DNA from: Granulibacter bethesdensis | Lineage (GTDB): Bacteria > Pseudomonadota > Alphaproteobacteria > Acetobacterales > Acetobacteraceae | DNA: 64,000 nucleotides | Direction of reading: 5' to 3' | Assembly: GCF_001889545.1 (NCBI RefSeq) | Contig: NZ_CP018194.1 | Coordinates: 682,001 to 746,000 of the forward strand | Shown: positions 10,451 to 19,291 of the stretch, piece by piece | How positions within the stretch are numbered: the stretch's first letter is position 1 | Layout of the letters: each line of letters opens with the position of its first letter | Made by a program: the position numbers and the translations under genes | The notes under the pieces: generated by a model | Told to the model about the DNA's origin: nothing | Seen by the model: only the letters and a program-made list of their open reading frames with translations | The model's database searches: none

Positions 10451-11232
10451 TGACACAGACGCATGCTGCACAGGCTGCACATATTGAACGGCAATTCGGC
10501 ATCCGTGCCGAGGCCTATGTGAGTAGTGACGTGCATGCGAAGGGTGCTGATCTTCACCGCCTGATTCAGGTGCTTGAACCGTACCGGGGCGGTGTGATGC
10601 TCGATCTCGGCTGTGGCGGTGGGCATGTTTCCTTTACGGCAGCCCCGTTGATGCAGCATGTGGTGGCTTGTGACCTGTCTTCCCGTATGCTGGAGGCGGC
10701 AGCGGCGGAGGCAGCCCGGCGTGGGCTGCATCAAATCGAAACAGTGTCCGGCACGGCGGAGGCTTTGCCATTTGCGGATCATCATTTCGATGTCGTTGTC
10801 AGCCGTTACAGCGCTCATCACTGGCCGGATTTCGAGGCTGGATTACGGCAGGCCTACAGGGTTCTGAAGCCGGGTGGCCTCGCAGTGTTCATGGATACGG
10901 CAGGATTTGCCGAGGCTGCAGCCGATACGGTGTTGCAGAGCATCGAATTGCTGCGTGATCCGTCGCATGTGCGTAATCGCACTCTGGCGGAATGGGTGCA
11001 GGCGCTGGGACGGGCCGGGTTCTCGATCGAGGATGCACGCAGCGATAGTCTGGTCATGGATTTCGCGGCATGGCTGGCGCGTATGGCGACGCCGCCTGTG
11101 CATGAAGCCTCCATCCGCGCTTTGCTGGCATGTCTGCCGCACGCCCTGCGTACTCGTCTTGGGGTGCAGGATGAAGCCATCTCAAGCTGGGCTGTGCCGA
11201 TTGTTTTTCTGATCGCGCGCCGGGCCGCGTGA
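10447..11232 (+). CDS. Class I SAM-dependent methyltransferase (UbiE/Methyltransf_11 type)
   Basis: The 261-residue protein has the SAM motif [14 protein letters not shown] near residue 55, an acidic ribose-binding position in [13 protein letters not shown], and the post-I segment [27 protein letters not shown]. This is typical of small-molecule methyltransferases of the UbiE/YcgJ kind. The substrate is unknown. It is embedded between prfA and prmC with a 4-base overlap upstream and 4 bases of spacing downstream, so it is co-expressed with the release factor genes, but a role in translation is not shown by sequence. Confidence 0.85.
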   Translation: MMTQTHAAQAAHIERQFGIRAEAYVSSDVHAKGADLHRLIQVLEPYRGGVMLDLGCGGGHVSFTAAPLMQHVVACDLSSRMLEAAAAEAARRGLHQIETVSGTAEALPFADHHFDVVVSRYSAHHWPDFEAGLRQAYRVLKPGGLAVFMDTAGFAEAAADTVLQSIELLRDPSHVRNRTLAEWVQALGRAGFSIEDARSDSLVMDFAAWLARMATPPVHEASIRALLACLPHALRTRLGVQDEAISSWAVPIVFLIARRAA

Positions 11233-11236
11233 CATC

Positions 11237-12103
11237 ATGTCCGAGACGATCCGCGTAGCATTGAACCGGGCTGCCTCGGCTCTTGCTGCGGCGGAAGTGG
11301 ACTCTCCGCGGGTGGAGGCACGGCTGATGCTGGGTGCGCTGCTCGGGCTGGATGCGACCGGGTTGCTGCGCGACAGCGAGCGGGAGGTGACACTGCCCCT
11401 GCTCGACGAATGGATCGAGCGCAGGGTAAACCGGGAGCCGCTGGCCTATATTCTGGGCGCGCGGGAGTTCTGGGGCCTGTCTTTTGCGGTGGCGCCTGAC
11501 ACGCTGATTCCACGGCCGGATACGGAAACGCTGATTGAGTATGCGCTGGCGTTGCGTCCTCCGGCGCAGGGGATGGTGCGGCGTGTGCTTGATCTGGGAA
11601 CCGGCACGGGATGCCTGCTGCTGGCGGCGCTGCATGAATATCGGCATGCCACGGGTCTGGGTATCGATCGCATACAGGGGGCGGCGGCATTGGCCCGTCG
11701 CAATGCGGTATCTCTGGGCATGGCGGATCGGGCTGCATTCTGTGCAGGAGACTGGGCCTCCTGCTGTGCGGACAGGTTTGATCTGGTCCTGTCCAATCCG
11801 CCCTATATTCCTGAGAGGGATATGGCAGAATTAATGCCTGATGTTCGTGATTATGAGCCTGCCTCCGCCCTTGCTGCCGGGAATGGCGGTATGGAGGCCT
11901 ATCGCCGGATCATTCCTTCTTTGCCCGATCTGCTGACCCCGTCCGGTATCGCGATTCTGGAGCTGGGGATCGGGCAGGAGACCGAGGTTGCAGCCTTGGC
12001 GGGACAGGCCGGATTACGCGTGATCGGATGCCGTGCCGATCTGGGCGGTATTGCCAGAGCGTTGGCGCTTGGCCTTGATGCTGTCAGCCTCCTGCAAGAA
12101 TGA
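11237..12103 (+). CDS. prmC: Release factor glutamine methyltransferase PrmC
   Basis: Methylates the glutamine of the GGQ motif in class I release factors. The 288-residue protein has the N-terminal helical domain, then VLDLGTGTGCLLLAAL (motif I) and the diagnostic NPPY in VLSNPPYIPERDM, followed by VRDYEPASALAAG as in other PrmC proteins. Its position behind prfA supports the assignment. Confidence 0.95.
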   Translation: MSETIRVALNRAASALAAAEVDSPRVEARLMLGALLGLDATGLLRDSEREVTLPLLDEWIERRVNREPLAYILGAREFWGLSFAVAPDTLIPRPDTETLIEYALALRPPAQGMVRRVLDLGTGTGCLLLAALHEYRHATGLGIDRIQGAAALARRNAVSLGMADRAAFCAGDWASCCADRFDLVLSNPPYIPERDMAELMPDVRDYEPASALAAGNGGMEAYRRIIPSLPDLLTPSGIAILELGIGQETEVAALAGQAGLRVIGCRADLGGIARALALGLDAVSLLQE

Positions 12104-12492
12104 CGTGTGGTGAAAAAGCGTCGTCAGGTGGCCTTCCACAAGGCTGCGTGACAGGTTTATGTGGTATGCATTGACTTGACGTATAAAATTGCCCCAGAAC
12201 AACTGTGTGGGCAGCTTCGCGGCGTTCCGGGCGGCAGGTCTGGATCAATTTATCCAGTTTTTGCAGACTCTATGATCCGGTGATGTTCGGGATGTGCCGA
12301 GAGGCAATTATCTATCTCCGGGCAACGGCGTGAAAATGCTTTTGGCAGCCCGCCCATGAACTGGAATGCAGATACGGCCCGGACGGAGGAGCTGGCTCCG
12401 TCAGGGCGCACACAGCGCGGTCGAGCGTCTGATGACGCTGGCTTGCGCGGCCTGGCAAAAGCAAAGCGAACGGGAATCGCGACGGCAAACGC
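12104..12492 (+). other. Intergenic spacer between prmC and the DUF4167 gene
   Basis: About 390 bases without a supported gene. I see no hairpin with a T tract, no tRNA and no convincing sigma-70 promoter pair. The short open frames inside it are unlike any family I recognise. It may be a long leader for the DUF4167 gene. Confidence 0.35.
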
Positions 12493-13251
12493 ATGAATAT
12501 GAAACGTATGCGCGGACGGAACCATCGCGGCGGCGGTGGGGGCGGCGGCGGTGGCGGAATGCGCCACCACAATAATGGTAATATTCCGCTTAACCGGAAC
12601 CATGTTTTCGACAGTAACGGCCCCGATGTCCGCGTACGTGGCACGGCACAGCAACTGTTCGAGAAATATCTGCAACTGGGTCGCGATGCGACCAGCAGCG
12701 GGGACCGTGTGACGGCAGAAGGATATTTCCAGCATGCCGAGCATTATTTCCGCATTATGAATGCGATGCTGCAGGCGCAGCAGCAGAATCAGCAGAATAA
12801 TGGCGGCCACCATAACGGCAACCAGTCCTATAACGGTCAGAACGGCAATGGCGTAGGCCCTTCAGGTTACGGCCAATATACGCCTTCCCAGCAGCAGGAT
12901 GCTCAGGAGCGTTCGTTCGATCGTCAGAACGAGCGGTTTGATCGCTCCCGGGATGAAACGTCACAGGGCGAGGGTGGTAACACCGCGCATGCTGCACCGG
13001 AACGACAGACTCTTGATCTGTCCGTCCAGCAGGCGGAGACCACGGTGTCTGCCGCTGCCGAGACACAGCCTGATGTCCCGCCGGCTGATCAGCATGCCCA
13101 TCCGTCTCATCAGACGGAAGAGCAGTCTGCTGCGGTTCCGCGTCCGCGGGGCCGTAGGCCGGGTCGTCCACGCACCCGGCATATCGCGCCGGAAGGCGTG
13201 GGTGATCAGCCGGAACTGCCTGCCATCCCCGCGGATGCCGGGGAAGCCTGA
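12493..13251 (+). CDS. DUF4167 domain protein with RGG-like N-terminus
   Basis: The 252-residue protein begins with a basic, arginine- and glycine-rich run (MKRMRGRNHRG and then ten glycines in a row). The conserved DUF4167 core follows at about residues 40-100 (VRGTAQQLFEKYLQLGRDA, EGYFQHAEHYFRI). The rest is a Gln/Asn/Ser-rich low-complexity region ending in a basic RPRGRRPGRPRTR patch. The composition suggests nucleic-acid binding, probably RNA, but that is inference. The family is confined mainly to alphaproteobacteria and often lies behind prfA-prmC, as here. Confidence 0.8.
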   Translation: MNMKRMRGRNHRGGGGGGGGGGMRHHNNGNIPLNRNHVFDSNGPDVRVRGTAQQLFEKYLQLGRDATSSGDRVTAEGYFQHAEHYFRIMNAMLQAQQQNQQNNGGHHNGNQSYNGQNGNGVGPSGYGQYTPSQQQDAQERSFDRQNERFDRSRDETSQGEGGNTAHAAPERQTLDLSVQQAETTVSAAAETQPDVPPADQHAHPSHQTEEQSAAVPRPRGRRPGRPRTRHIAPEGVGDQPELPAIPADAGEA

Positions 13252-13282
13252 GAGCATCTTCGCGCTGTTATGAACCAGCAGA

Positions 13283-13314
13283 AAAGCTGTCAGCTGAGGC
13301 TGGCAGCTTTTTTT
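13283..13314 (+). terminator. Rho-independent terminator after the DUF4167 gene
   Basis: A 12-bp stem (AAAGCTGTCAGC with GCTGGCAGCTTT, one G-U pair) has a 4-base loop and ends in a run of T residues. It lies between the plus-strand DUF4167 gene and the convergent NUDIX gene. Confidence 0.9.
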
Positions 13315-13348
13315 GTGGCGATATCAGCCGCCGGAATTATCAGCAGAC

Positions 13349-14206
13349 TCATGCTGCGGGATGCGGCTCATCATACAGGGCGCGTGAAACAAGCTCCGCT
13401 TCCGCGCCGTGGATCAGACCGAGACGCAGGAACAGGTCGATCAGCACCAGATTGACATTGAACTTGAACTCATCCGTCTCGGCGACGATCTCCATGGCTC
13501 GTTTGACCGGCATGAGTTCGAACCCGGCTGCTTCCCCATCTTCTGCATGCGGGATGAAGCTTTCCGGCAGGTCCAGGTCGAAGCAGTGCAGCACATCGCG
13601 GCGCAGACCCTCTGGCCGCTCCAGCCGATAGGTCAGCACGGCTACCTTGCGCGCCTGACGGGCCAGCGCCTCGGGAATGGAAGCTTCTTCGGCCGCTTCC
13701 TTGATCAGGGCTTCAAAAGGAGAATATCCGGCGGGAATGCCGCCCGCTGCCAGATGATCGAGCTTGCCGGGGTCGAGCGGACGGGTGGCGCTGCGGCGGG
13801 AGACCCATAGATGCAGCCCGTCCGAACGATGCACCAGCCCGTTCGCATGCACACCTTGCGCCAGCACGCCGAGCATGGGCAGGACGCCACGATCGAGCTG
13901 GAACAGAACCGGCCCGTCGATCGTTTCCCTGATGTCGAATGGTTCATCTCGCCACAGAAAACCGGTGTTTCGGTGCAGCGCCCTTTCCAGCAGCGCAGGC
14001 AGGTCCGGGTTGTCACCGCTCAGTGTCACCCCATCTGTGTCGAGCCGCAGGGCATGGGCAGGTAATTCCTGCTGTGCCTTCTTCAATGCAGGCAGCAGGT
14101 GAGGGGAGACCCAGCCTATCTGCCGTTTGCCCAGTCTGAAGGGTAGAAAATGGCCCGGTAGTACAAGAGAGCGACAGGCGGCGACAGGGCGTAAAAAAGG
14201 GCTCAT
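13349..14206 (-). CDS. NUDIX hydrolase with DUF4743-type N-terminal domain
   Basis: From the ATG at 14206 the protein has 285 residues. The N-terminal half (PGHFLPFRLGKRQIGWVSPH) resembles the DUF4743 domain found with NUDIX domains in thiamine-diphosphate-related hydrolases. The NUDIX box is GGIPAGYSPFEALIKEAAEE, close to GX5EX7REUXEE but with Lys in place of the usual Arg. Substrate not determinable from sequence. A TTG at 14269 would extend it by 21 residues. Its ATG overlaps the opposite-strand ATG of the ABC transporter. Confidence 0.75.
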   Translation of the reverse strand: MSPFLRPVAACRSLVLPGHFLPFRLGKRQIGWVSPHLLPALKKAQQELPAHALRLDTDGVTLSGDNPDLPALLERALHRNTGFLWRDEPFDIRETIDGPVLFQLDRGVLPMLGVLAQGVHANGLVHRSDGLHLWVSRRSATRPLDPGKLDHLAAGGIPAGYSPFEALIKEAAEEASIPEALARQARKVAVLTYRLERPEGLRRDVLHCFDLDLPESFIPHAEDGEAAGFELMPVKRAMEIVAETDEFKFNVNLVLIDLFLRLGLIHGAEAELVSRALYDEPHPAA

Positions 14207-16205
14207 GAACGGCGCTCTGCTGCTGACATGTGTTTCTGATGGATGGAGGCGCGGGGCGGGGTGTGTCAATGATCGTATTGGCAGGGATCCGGATGCCCGG
14301 TTGCACTATGAGGTTTCAAACAAGGGAAGGAGCAGGATCATTTCCACGACACTGAGAGCGCCGGCATCTGGTCAGGATTCTGTAAGGCCGGTCGGGCAGT
14401 TACCGCCGCCACGCAATGCCTGGGCGACAATCCGCTCGCTGCTGCCCTTTCTTTGGCCGAAGGATAATGTCTCGGCCCGGATGCAGCTGGTTGCGGCAAT
14501 GGCTGCTCTGATCCTGTCGAAAGTGGCAATGGTGTATGTGCCGGTCGTCTATAGTCAGGCGGTGGATGCACTTACGCCGCACGGGCCGCAGGGGCTGATC
14601 TATCTGCCGTTGGCTCTGGTCGTGGGTTATACGCTGCTGCGGGTGGCGGGCGCCTTGTTCGGGGAACTTCGTGACGCGCTGTTCGCGCAGACACAGGCGC
14701 AGGCTTCCCGCATGCTGGGGCTGGAGACGTTTCGCCATTTGCATACGCTGTCGATGCGGTTCCACCTGGACCGGCAGACTGGGGGGTTGGGCCGTAACAT
14801 CTCCCGCGGGGTGACGGCGGTGGAGCAGGTGTTGCGTTTCGCCGTGTTCAACATCCTGCCGACGCTGATCGAAATCCTGTTGGTGATCGGGATTTTGTGG
14901 GGGCTGTTCGACTGGCGTTTTGCGCTGGTCGCTTTTGCGGCGGTCGGGACTTACATTCTGTTTACGGTGGGTTTTGCCAGTTGGCGTATCCGTTTTCGCC
15001 GCACCATGAACGATATGGACACGGAAACGCAGAACCGTACCGTGGACAGCCTGTTGAATTTCGAAACGGTCAAATATTTTGGCAATGAGGCGCTGGAAGC
15101 TGAGCGGGTGGATGAAAGTCTGCGCCGCTATGCCCGCTCCATGGTCAAGACACAGATTTCCTTGAACCTGCTGAATATCGGGCAGGCAGTGATCATTTCC
15201 ATTGGTCTGGGAGCCATCATGCTGATGGCGGCGCAGGGCGTGGTGGAAGGGCGTTACTCGGTGGGCCGGTTCGTGCTGGTCAACACCTATCTGATGCAGC
15301 TTTATCTGCCGCTGAACTTTCTGGGCTTTGTCTACAACACCATCCGTCAGGGGCTGGTGGATATGGAGCAGATGTTCCGCCTGATGGAGGTGGAGCAGGA
15401 GGTCAAGGACCGTCCCGGTGCGCTCACACTGCCAGCCACGCTTGACGGAGGCGCTCCCGCCTCGCTGGTGTTTGATGATGTCTGGTTTGGTTATCATGAG
15501 GAGCGCCCGATTTTGCGCGGTGTTTCCTTTGCCGTGCCGCCGGGTGGAACGCTGGCGATTGTCGGGCCGACCGGGGCAGGAAAATCGACTATCAGCCGCC
15601 TGCTGTTCCGTTTTTATGATCCGGGACAGGGCAGGATAGTGATCGATGGACATGATATTCGCGATCTCACCCAGCAAAGCCTGAGAGCCGCCATCGGTGT
15701 GGTGCCGCAGGATACGGTGCTGTTCAATGACACGATTCGCTACAACATCGCTTATGGTCGTCCCGGTGCGTCGCAGGCGGAGATCGAGCATGCTGCGCGG
15801 CTGGCGCAGGTGCATGATTTCGTGCTGCGCCTGCCGGAAGGCTACGACACCAGAGTCGGGGAGCGCGGTCTGAAGCTCTCCGGCGGGGAGAAGCAGCGTG
15901 TCGCCATTGCGCGCACGATCCTCAAAAATCCCCGTATCCTGATTCTGGATGAGGCAACCAGTGCGCTCGATACCCGCACAGAGCAGGAGATCGGTGCGGC
16001 TCTGCGGGCTGTTTCACAGGCGCGGACGACGCTGATCATTGCCCATCGTCTTTCCACGGTGGTCGATGCGGATAGCATCATTGTGCTGTCGGAGGGGAAA
16101 GTGATCGAGCAGGGAACCCATGCCGAGCTGCTGGCAAAGGCAGGTGTCTACGCACATATGTGGGACGCCCAGCAGGAACAGCCTGCCGATCTGATTCCGG
16201 TTTGA
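14205..16205 (+). CDS. Atm1/HMT1-type ABC exporter (fused permease-ATPase)
   Basis: A half-transporter of about 666 residues that exports glutathione-linked or metal-thiol compounds in known family members. The membrane domain with about six helices covers roughly residues 85-390; the Atm1-like stretch DTETQNRTVDSLLNFETVKYF is visible. The ATPase domain has Walker A GPTGAGKST, the signature LSGGEKQRVAIART and Walker B ILILDEATSALD. The start is uncertain: the first 80 residues are not conserved-looking. ATG 14205 has AAAAAGG upstream but overlaps the start of the divergent NUDIX gene. Not a type I protein secretion ATPase by its motifs. Confidence 0.85.
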   Translation: MNGALLLTCVSDGWRRGAGCVNDRIGRDPDARLHYEVSNKGRSRIISTTLRAPASGQDSVRPVGQLPPPRNAWATIRSLLPFLWPKDNVSARMQLVAAMAALILSKVAMVYVPVVYSQAVDALTPHGPQGLIYLPLALVVGYTLLRVAGALFGELRDALFAQTQAQASRMLGLETFRHLHTLSMRFHLDRQTGGLGRNISRGVTAVEQVLRFAVFNILPTLIEILLVIGILWGLFDWRFALVAFAAVGTYILFTVGFASWRIRFRRTMNDMDTETQNRTVDSLLNFETVKYFGNEALEAERVDESLRRYARSMVKTQISLNLLNIGQAVIISIGLGAIMLMAAQGVVEGRYSVGRFVLVNTYLMQLYLPLNFLGFVYNTIRQGLVDMEQMFRLMEVEQEVKDRPGALTLPATLDGGAPASLVFDDVWFGYHEERPILRGVSFAVPPGGTLAIVGPTGAGKSTISRLLFRFYDPGQGRIVIDGHDIRDLTQQSLRAAIGVVPQDTVLFNDTIRYNIAYGRPGASQAEIEHAARLAQVHDFVLRLPEGYDTRVGERGLKLSGGEKQRVAIARTILKNPRILILDEATSALDTRTEQEIGAALRAVSQARTTLIIAHRLSTVVDADSIIVLSEGKVIEQGTHAELLAKAGVYAHMWDAQQEQPADLIPV

Positions 16206-16258
16206 ATCTGAAGCCGCTCCGGTCGATAAGTGGCGCCATTACGAAGAAGGAGGCCACC

Positions 16259-16549
16259 ATGGCCACAGATGAAACACAGCATGATCACGACGCGCAGGAT
16301 GACATGCTGCCGCAGGATCTGAGCCATGCGGGGGCGGTGGTCGATCAGGCCATTGCCTTCATGACCGACAAACAGCTCAATTCGCTGTCGATCGCATCGG
16401 CATTGCTGAGCGGTTCCCTGTCTATGCTGGGCCGTTCACTGGATGATGCCAGTGTGATCGCGGTGCTGGAGAATGCTATTGCCAGTGTCCGTTCAGGGGA
16501 ACTGAAGCGCCTGCGGGAGGCAGCGGCCACTTCTTCCGGCCGCGCCTGA
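16259..16549 (+). CDS. Small conserved-type hypothetical protein
   Basis: Ninety-six residues from an ATG preceded by a very strong ribosome-binding site (GAAGAAGGAGG at about 16243-16253). The N-terminus is His/Asp-rich (DETQHDHDAQDDM), followed by a helical region with DKQLNSLSIASALLSGSLSM. No transmembrane helix or signal peptide. I do not recognise the family. It follows the ABC exporter by 53 bases and may be co-transcribed with it. Confidence 0.6.
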   Translation: MATDETQHDHDAQDDMLPQDLSHAGAVVDQAIAFMTDKQLNSLSIASALLSGSLSMLGRSLDDASVIAVLENAIASVRSGELKRLREAAATSSGRA

Positions 16550-16726
16550 CGGTCGAGTCGTCTGACTGTAAACGCCCTGGTGCTGCGCCGCACCGATGGC
16601 TGTCCGGCGCTTTTATGGGTCGCCCGGATGACAGTTTGCTTGACGTAGAGGCTTCGCTTCGCCATAAGGCGCCTTCCGAAAGAACCTGGTCGGCGCAAGC
16701 TGACCCTTTCCGCATGGGATTTGATC

Positions 16727-17029
16727 ATGTCGCGTCGCTGCCAGATCACGGGCAAAGGCGTGCTGACCGGCAATAATGTCAGCCACGCCAACAACAAGAC
16801 CCGTCGTCGTTTTCTGCCGAATCTGCAGGTAGCTGGCCTGCTGTCCGACACGCTGGGTACCTCTGTCCGCCTTCGTCTGTCCACCCGTGCGATCCGCACC
16901 GTGGAAAAGAACGGTGGCATTGATGCCTTCCTGTTGGGCACTCCGGACCGCCAGCTGCCGACCGAGGCCCTGGAACTGAAGCGTCGCATCACGCGTGCTC
17001 AGGCCAAGAAGGCCGAGGTTGCTGCCTGA
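16727..17029 (+). CDS. rpmB: 50S ribosomal protein L28
   Basis: The 100-residue protein starts [27 protein letters not shown] as written in codons from the ATG at 16727; the segment [18 protein letters not shown] is the L28 signature. The longer alphaproteobacterial form with the C-terminal extension ([17 protein letters not shown]) is present. A TTG 6 bases upstream is a less likely start. A terminator follows. Confidence 0.95.
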   Translation: MSRRCQITGKGVLTGNNVSHANNKTRRRFLPNLQVAGLLSDTLGTSVRLRLSTRAIRTVEKNGGIDAFLLGTPDRQLPTEALELKRRITRAQAKKAEVAA

Positions 17030-17054
17030 TTTATTCAACCGTCAGGCTGACTGC

Positions 17055-17094
17055 AAAAAAAACCGCCGCGGCGTCTGCCCGGCGGTTTTTTTTT
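17055..17094 (+). terminator. Rho-independent terminator after rpmB
   Basis: ACCGCCG at 17062-17068 pairs with CGGCGGT at 17080-17086. The stem is extended by A residues on the left facing nine T residues on the right, so it could work in both directions. Confidence 0.9.
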
Positions 17095-17203
17095 ATGTCT
17101 TGAGCGCGATTTCCGGCAAACTACTCCTGAATGTGCAGTCAGGAATAGAGTGCTTATTCTTTCACCATAGCGCCTTTATTTTTCAGAAGCAGGAATTTTA
17201 CAG

Positions 17204-19255
17204 ATGGTTGCGATCACTGGCTCGTCTACCGTGTTGGCTGCCTATGGTCAGGCTGTCGCCAATGTTCTGGATAATAGCGGTGCAACCACGGCCTATATTT
17301 ATCCGACCATTCTTCAGGATGGGACGCTCTCTGTTATATCCACGACTCCCATTGTTAATCTGACCTCTGCGACACCTTACGGATATGCGGATTGCTCCAG
17401 CTGGGTTCATTACGTCATGAACACGTTGGCGCCGGTGCAGGATGCCTATGTGCAGGCGCTGAGAAATGCTCCGCTTTATAATCAGACGGTGAAGGCGTAT
17501 GGCGGCCATGAAGTCGTTCTGAACGGCTCATTCCAGCCTTGGGCGCAGGCCAATGTGTTCCAGGATGCCTTCGCTTCAGCCAGCGCGGGAACAAACGGGC
17601 TTCAGACAATTGACGTCAATAATGCCTCGGTCGGTTTGACGGCATTGCAGGCGGGGGATCTGATTGCTTATTCAACCGGAATCTATACTGATCCTGATGC
17701 TGCCAATGCACCGACCAATCCGGAACTGAACGCGACGGGGGATACCGGCCATGTGATGGTGGTCAGGGATACGCCGACGACCGTGGCGGTTTCTTCATTG
17801 CCTTCTGACCAGCAAACAGCCCTTGCGGTGGCCGGTGTGGTGACGGTGTATGCCGTTGATGTGATCGACAGCAGTGATGTCCCACACGCTAATGATTCCC
17901 GCCCGGAAAACAGCGGCAACCATTATGTGCAACGTGTTCAGGACGGGATTCTGCCTGCTGCTGCCTCTATCCATGCTGGTGGCATCGGCATGGGGACGCT
18001 GTATTTCGGCGCGACTGCCAGTGGACAGATTACTCATCTGATGTTCCGGGACGATTTCGGATGGCATCCAACCAGCAGTGCTCCTTCTGCATTGAAACTC
18101 TCTGCGGCCCGCCTGATCGGCAGTGTTGATCTGGATGCAGTACTGGCCAATCTGCGGAGTGCAGGCGTGGCAGTGACCGATAATCGTCTGACTGTCACGG
18201 TTGATCCCAATGCGGCTACGACGGTGGCCGGTAATACCTATGCGATGACTACCAATCTGACCGGATCGGCCGGGTTGCTGGTGCAGGGCGGCGGTACGCT
18301 GACGCTCAATGGCAACAGCAGCTATAGCGGCGGGACCGTGCTGAACGGGGTCACGCTCCATGTCACTACGGCAACCGGTGCAGGTACGGGTGGTATTGCT
18401 ACCCAGGCTGGCAGCAGCAACACGATTTGGCTGAACAGCGGGGTTGAAACCGTCACTGCCAATGGTACGGATACCATTCATGCCGGAGCAGCCAATGTGG
18501 CCATGAAAGGCACCGGCACTTTCCTGTTCATTGGTGGCAGCGGAGTTTCGACGGTATCCGGAGGGGCTGGTGCATCGACATTGCTCGGTGGGAGCGGCGG
18601 TGGCGTTTATCAGGTCGGTACATCGGGCGTTGCCGCGGCGCAGGGAAATACGACCTTAGTCGGGGCGGGCCATAACAGTCTGCTGTTTGGCGGAGAGTCC
18701 AGTACTGTGATATTCGGTTCTGGCACGGACACGCTCGTTGGTGGATCAGGGCAGGGGGTGCTGGTCAGCGGCGGCGGCAACATGATTGTAACTGGCAACG
18801 GGCAGTCCAGCGTGTTTGGCGGACAGTCTGGCCAGGATACGGTAGTGGCGGCTCAGGGAAGCAACACTGTCATTGCTAGGGCCGGGAATATGGCGCTGGT
18901 TGGTGGAGGTAACACGACCTTGTGGGGCGGTTCCGGTAACACCGAACTCTGGACGGGCGCCGGGTCGATGCAGGCTGTGTTGGGCAGCGGACAGAATGCG
19001 ATCTTTCTCGGCAGTGGCGCGGCCACTGTTTTCGCCGGGACCGGTCAGGACGTGTTTCAGATGACCAGGGGACAGACAGGCGGCAACGCCGAGATCTACG
19101 GGTTCAATGCGGCAGCGGATACCGTCCGGCTCAGCGGTTATGCCACAGGTGATGTTTCCGTCGCGGCACAGGGCGGAAACAGCGTTATGGCGCTGGCGGG
19201 TGGTGCGACAGTCACTTTTGTCGGTGTGACCGGACTGCACTGGCAAGCCTCCTGA
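17204..19255 (+). CDS. Large repeat protein with NlpC/P60-like N-terminal domain and RTX/autotransporter-type C-terminal module
   Basis: 683 residues, GC-rich, no signal peptide at the ATG used (AGGA about 11 bases upstream). Residues 55-190 carry DCSSWVHYVM (Cys64), the ALQAGDLIAY strand (148-156) and GHVMVV (His183). This spacing and wording match NlpC/P60 cysteine peptidases, whose Cys lies in DCSG(F/W)V and whose His lies in GHV. Residues 360-400 (TLTLNGNSSYSGGTVLNG) are an autotransporter-associated strand repeat. From about 430 to 620 there is a Gly/Ser/Thr-rich repeat field with degenerate RTX units (GSGTDTLVGG, GTGQDVFQM). The end domain (IYGFNAAADTVRLSGY and TVTFVGV) is shared with the protein at 35516-37738. 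Likely exported; the enzyme assignment is inference. Confidence 0.65.
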   Translation: MVAITGSSTVLAAYGQAVANVLDNSGATTAYIYPTILQDGTLSVISTTPIVNLTSATPYGYADCSSWVHYVMNTLAPVQDAYVQALRNAPLYNQTVKAYGGHEVVLNGSFQPWAQANVFQDAFASASAGTNGLQTIDVNNASVGLTALQAGDLIAYSTGIYTDPDAANAPTNPELNATGDTGHVMVVRDTPTTVAVSSLPSDQQTALAVAGVVTVYAVDVIDSSDVPHANDSRPENSGNHYVQRVQDGILPAAASIHAGGIGMGTLYFGATASGQITHLMFRDDFGWHPTSSAPSALKLSAARLIGSVDLDAVLANLRSAGVAVTDNRLTVTVDPNAATTVAGNTYAMTTNLTGSAGLLVQGGGTLTLNGNSSYSGGTVLNGVTLHVTTATGAGTGGIATQAGSSNTIWLNSGVETVTANGTDTIHAGAANVAMKGTGTFLFIGGSGVSTVSGGAGASTLLGGSGGGVYQVGTSGVAAAQGNTTLVGAGHNSLLFGGESSTVIFGSGTDTLVGGSGQGVLVSGGGNMIVTGNGQSSVFGGQSGQDTVVAAQGSNTVIARAGNMALVGGGNTTLWGGSGNTELWTGAGSMQAVLGSGQNAIFLGSGAATVFAGTGQDVFQMTRGQTGGNAEIYGFNAAADTVRLSGYATGDVSVAAQGGNSVMALAGGATVTFVGVTGLHWQAS

Positions 19256-19265
19256 GCAGCCGGAA

Positions 19266-19291
19266 GGCTGCGGGGATTAAGCCTCGCAGCC
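19266..19291. terminator. Hairpin between convergent genes
   Basis: GGCTGCG at 19266-19272 pairs with CGCAGCC at 19285-19291, with further pairs inside. It covers the end of the aroK-aroB fusion and lies 11 bases after the stop of the repeat protein gene. There is no T tract, so terminator function is a guess. Confidence 0.4.

Noticed and set aside
14205-16205. The ABC exporter as the type I secretion ATPase for the two repeat proteins
   Set aside because: It carries Atm1/HMT1-type features, has no peptidase C39-like N-terminal domain, and lacks a membrane-fusion partner gene nearby.
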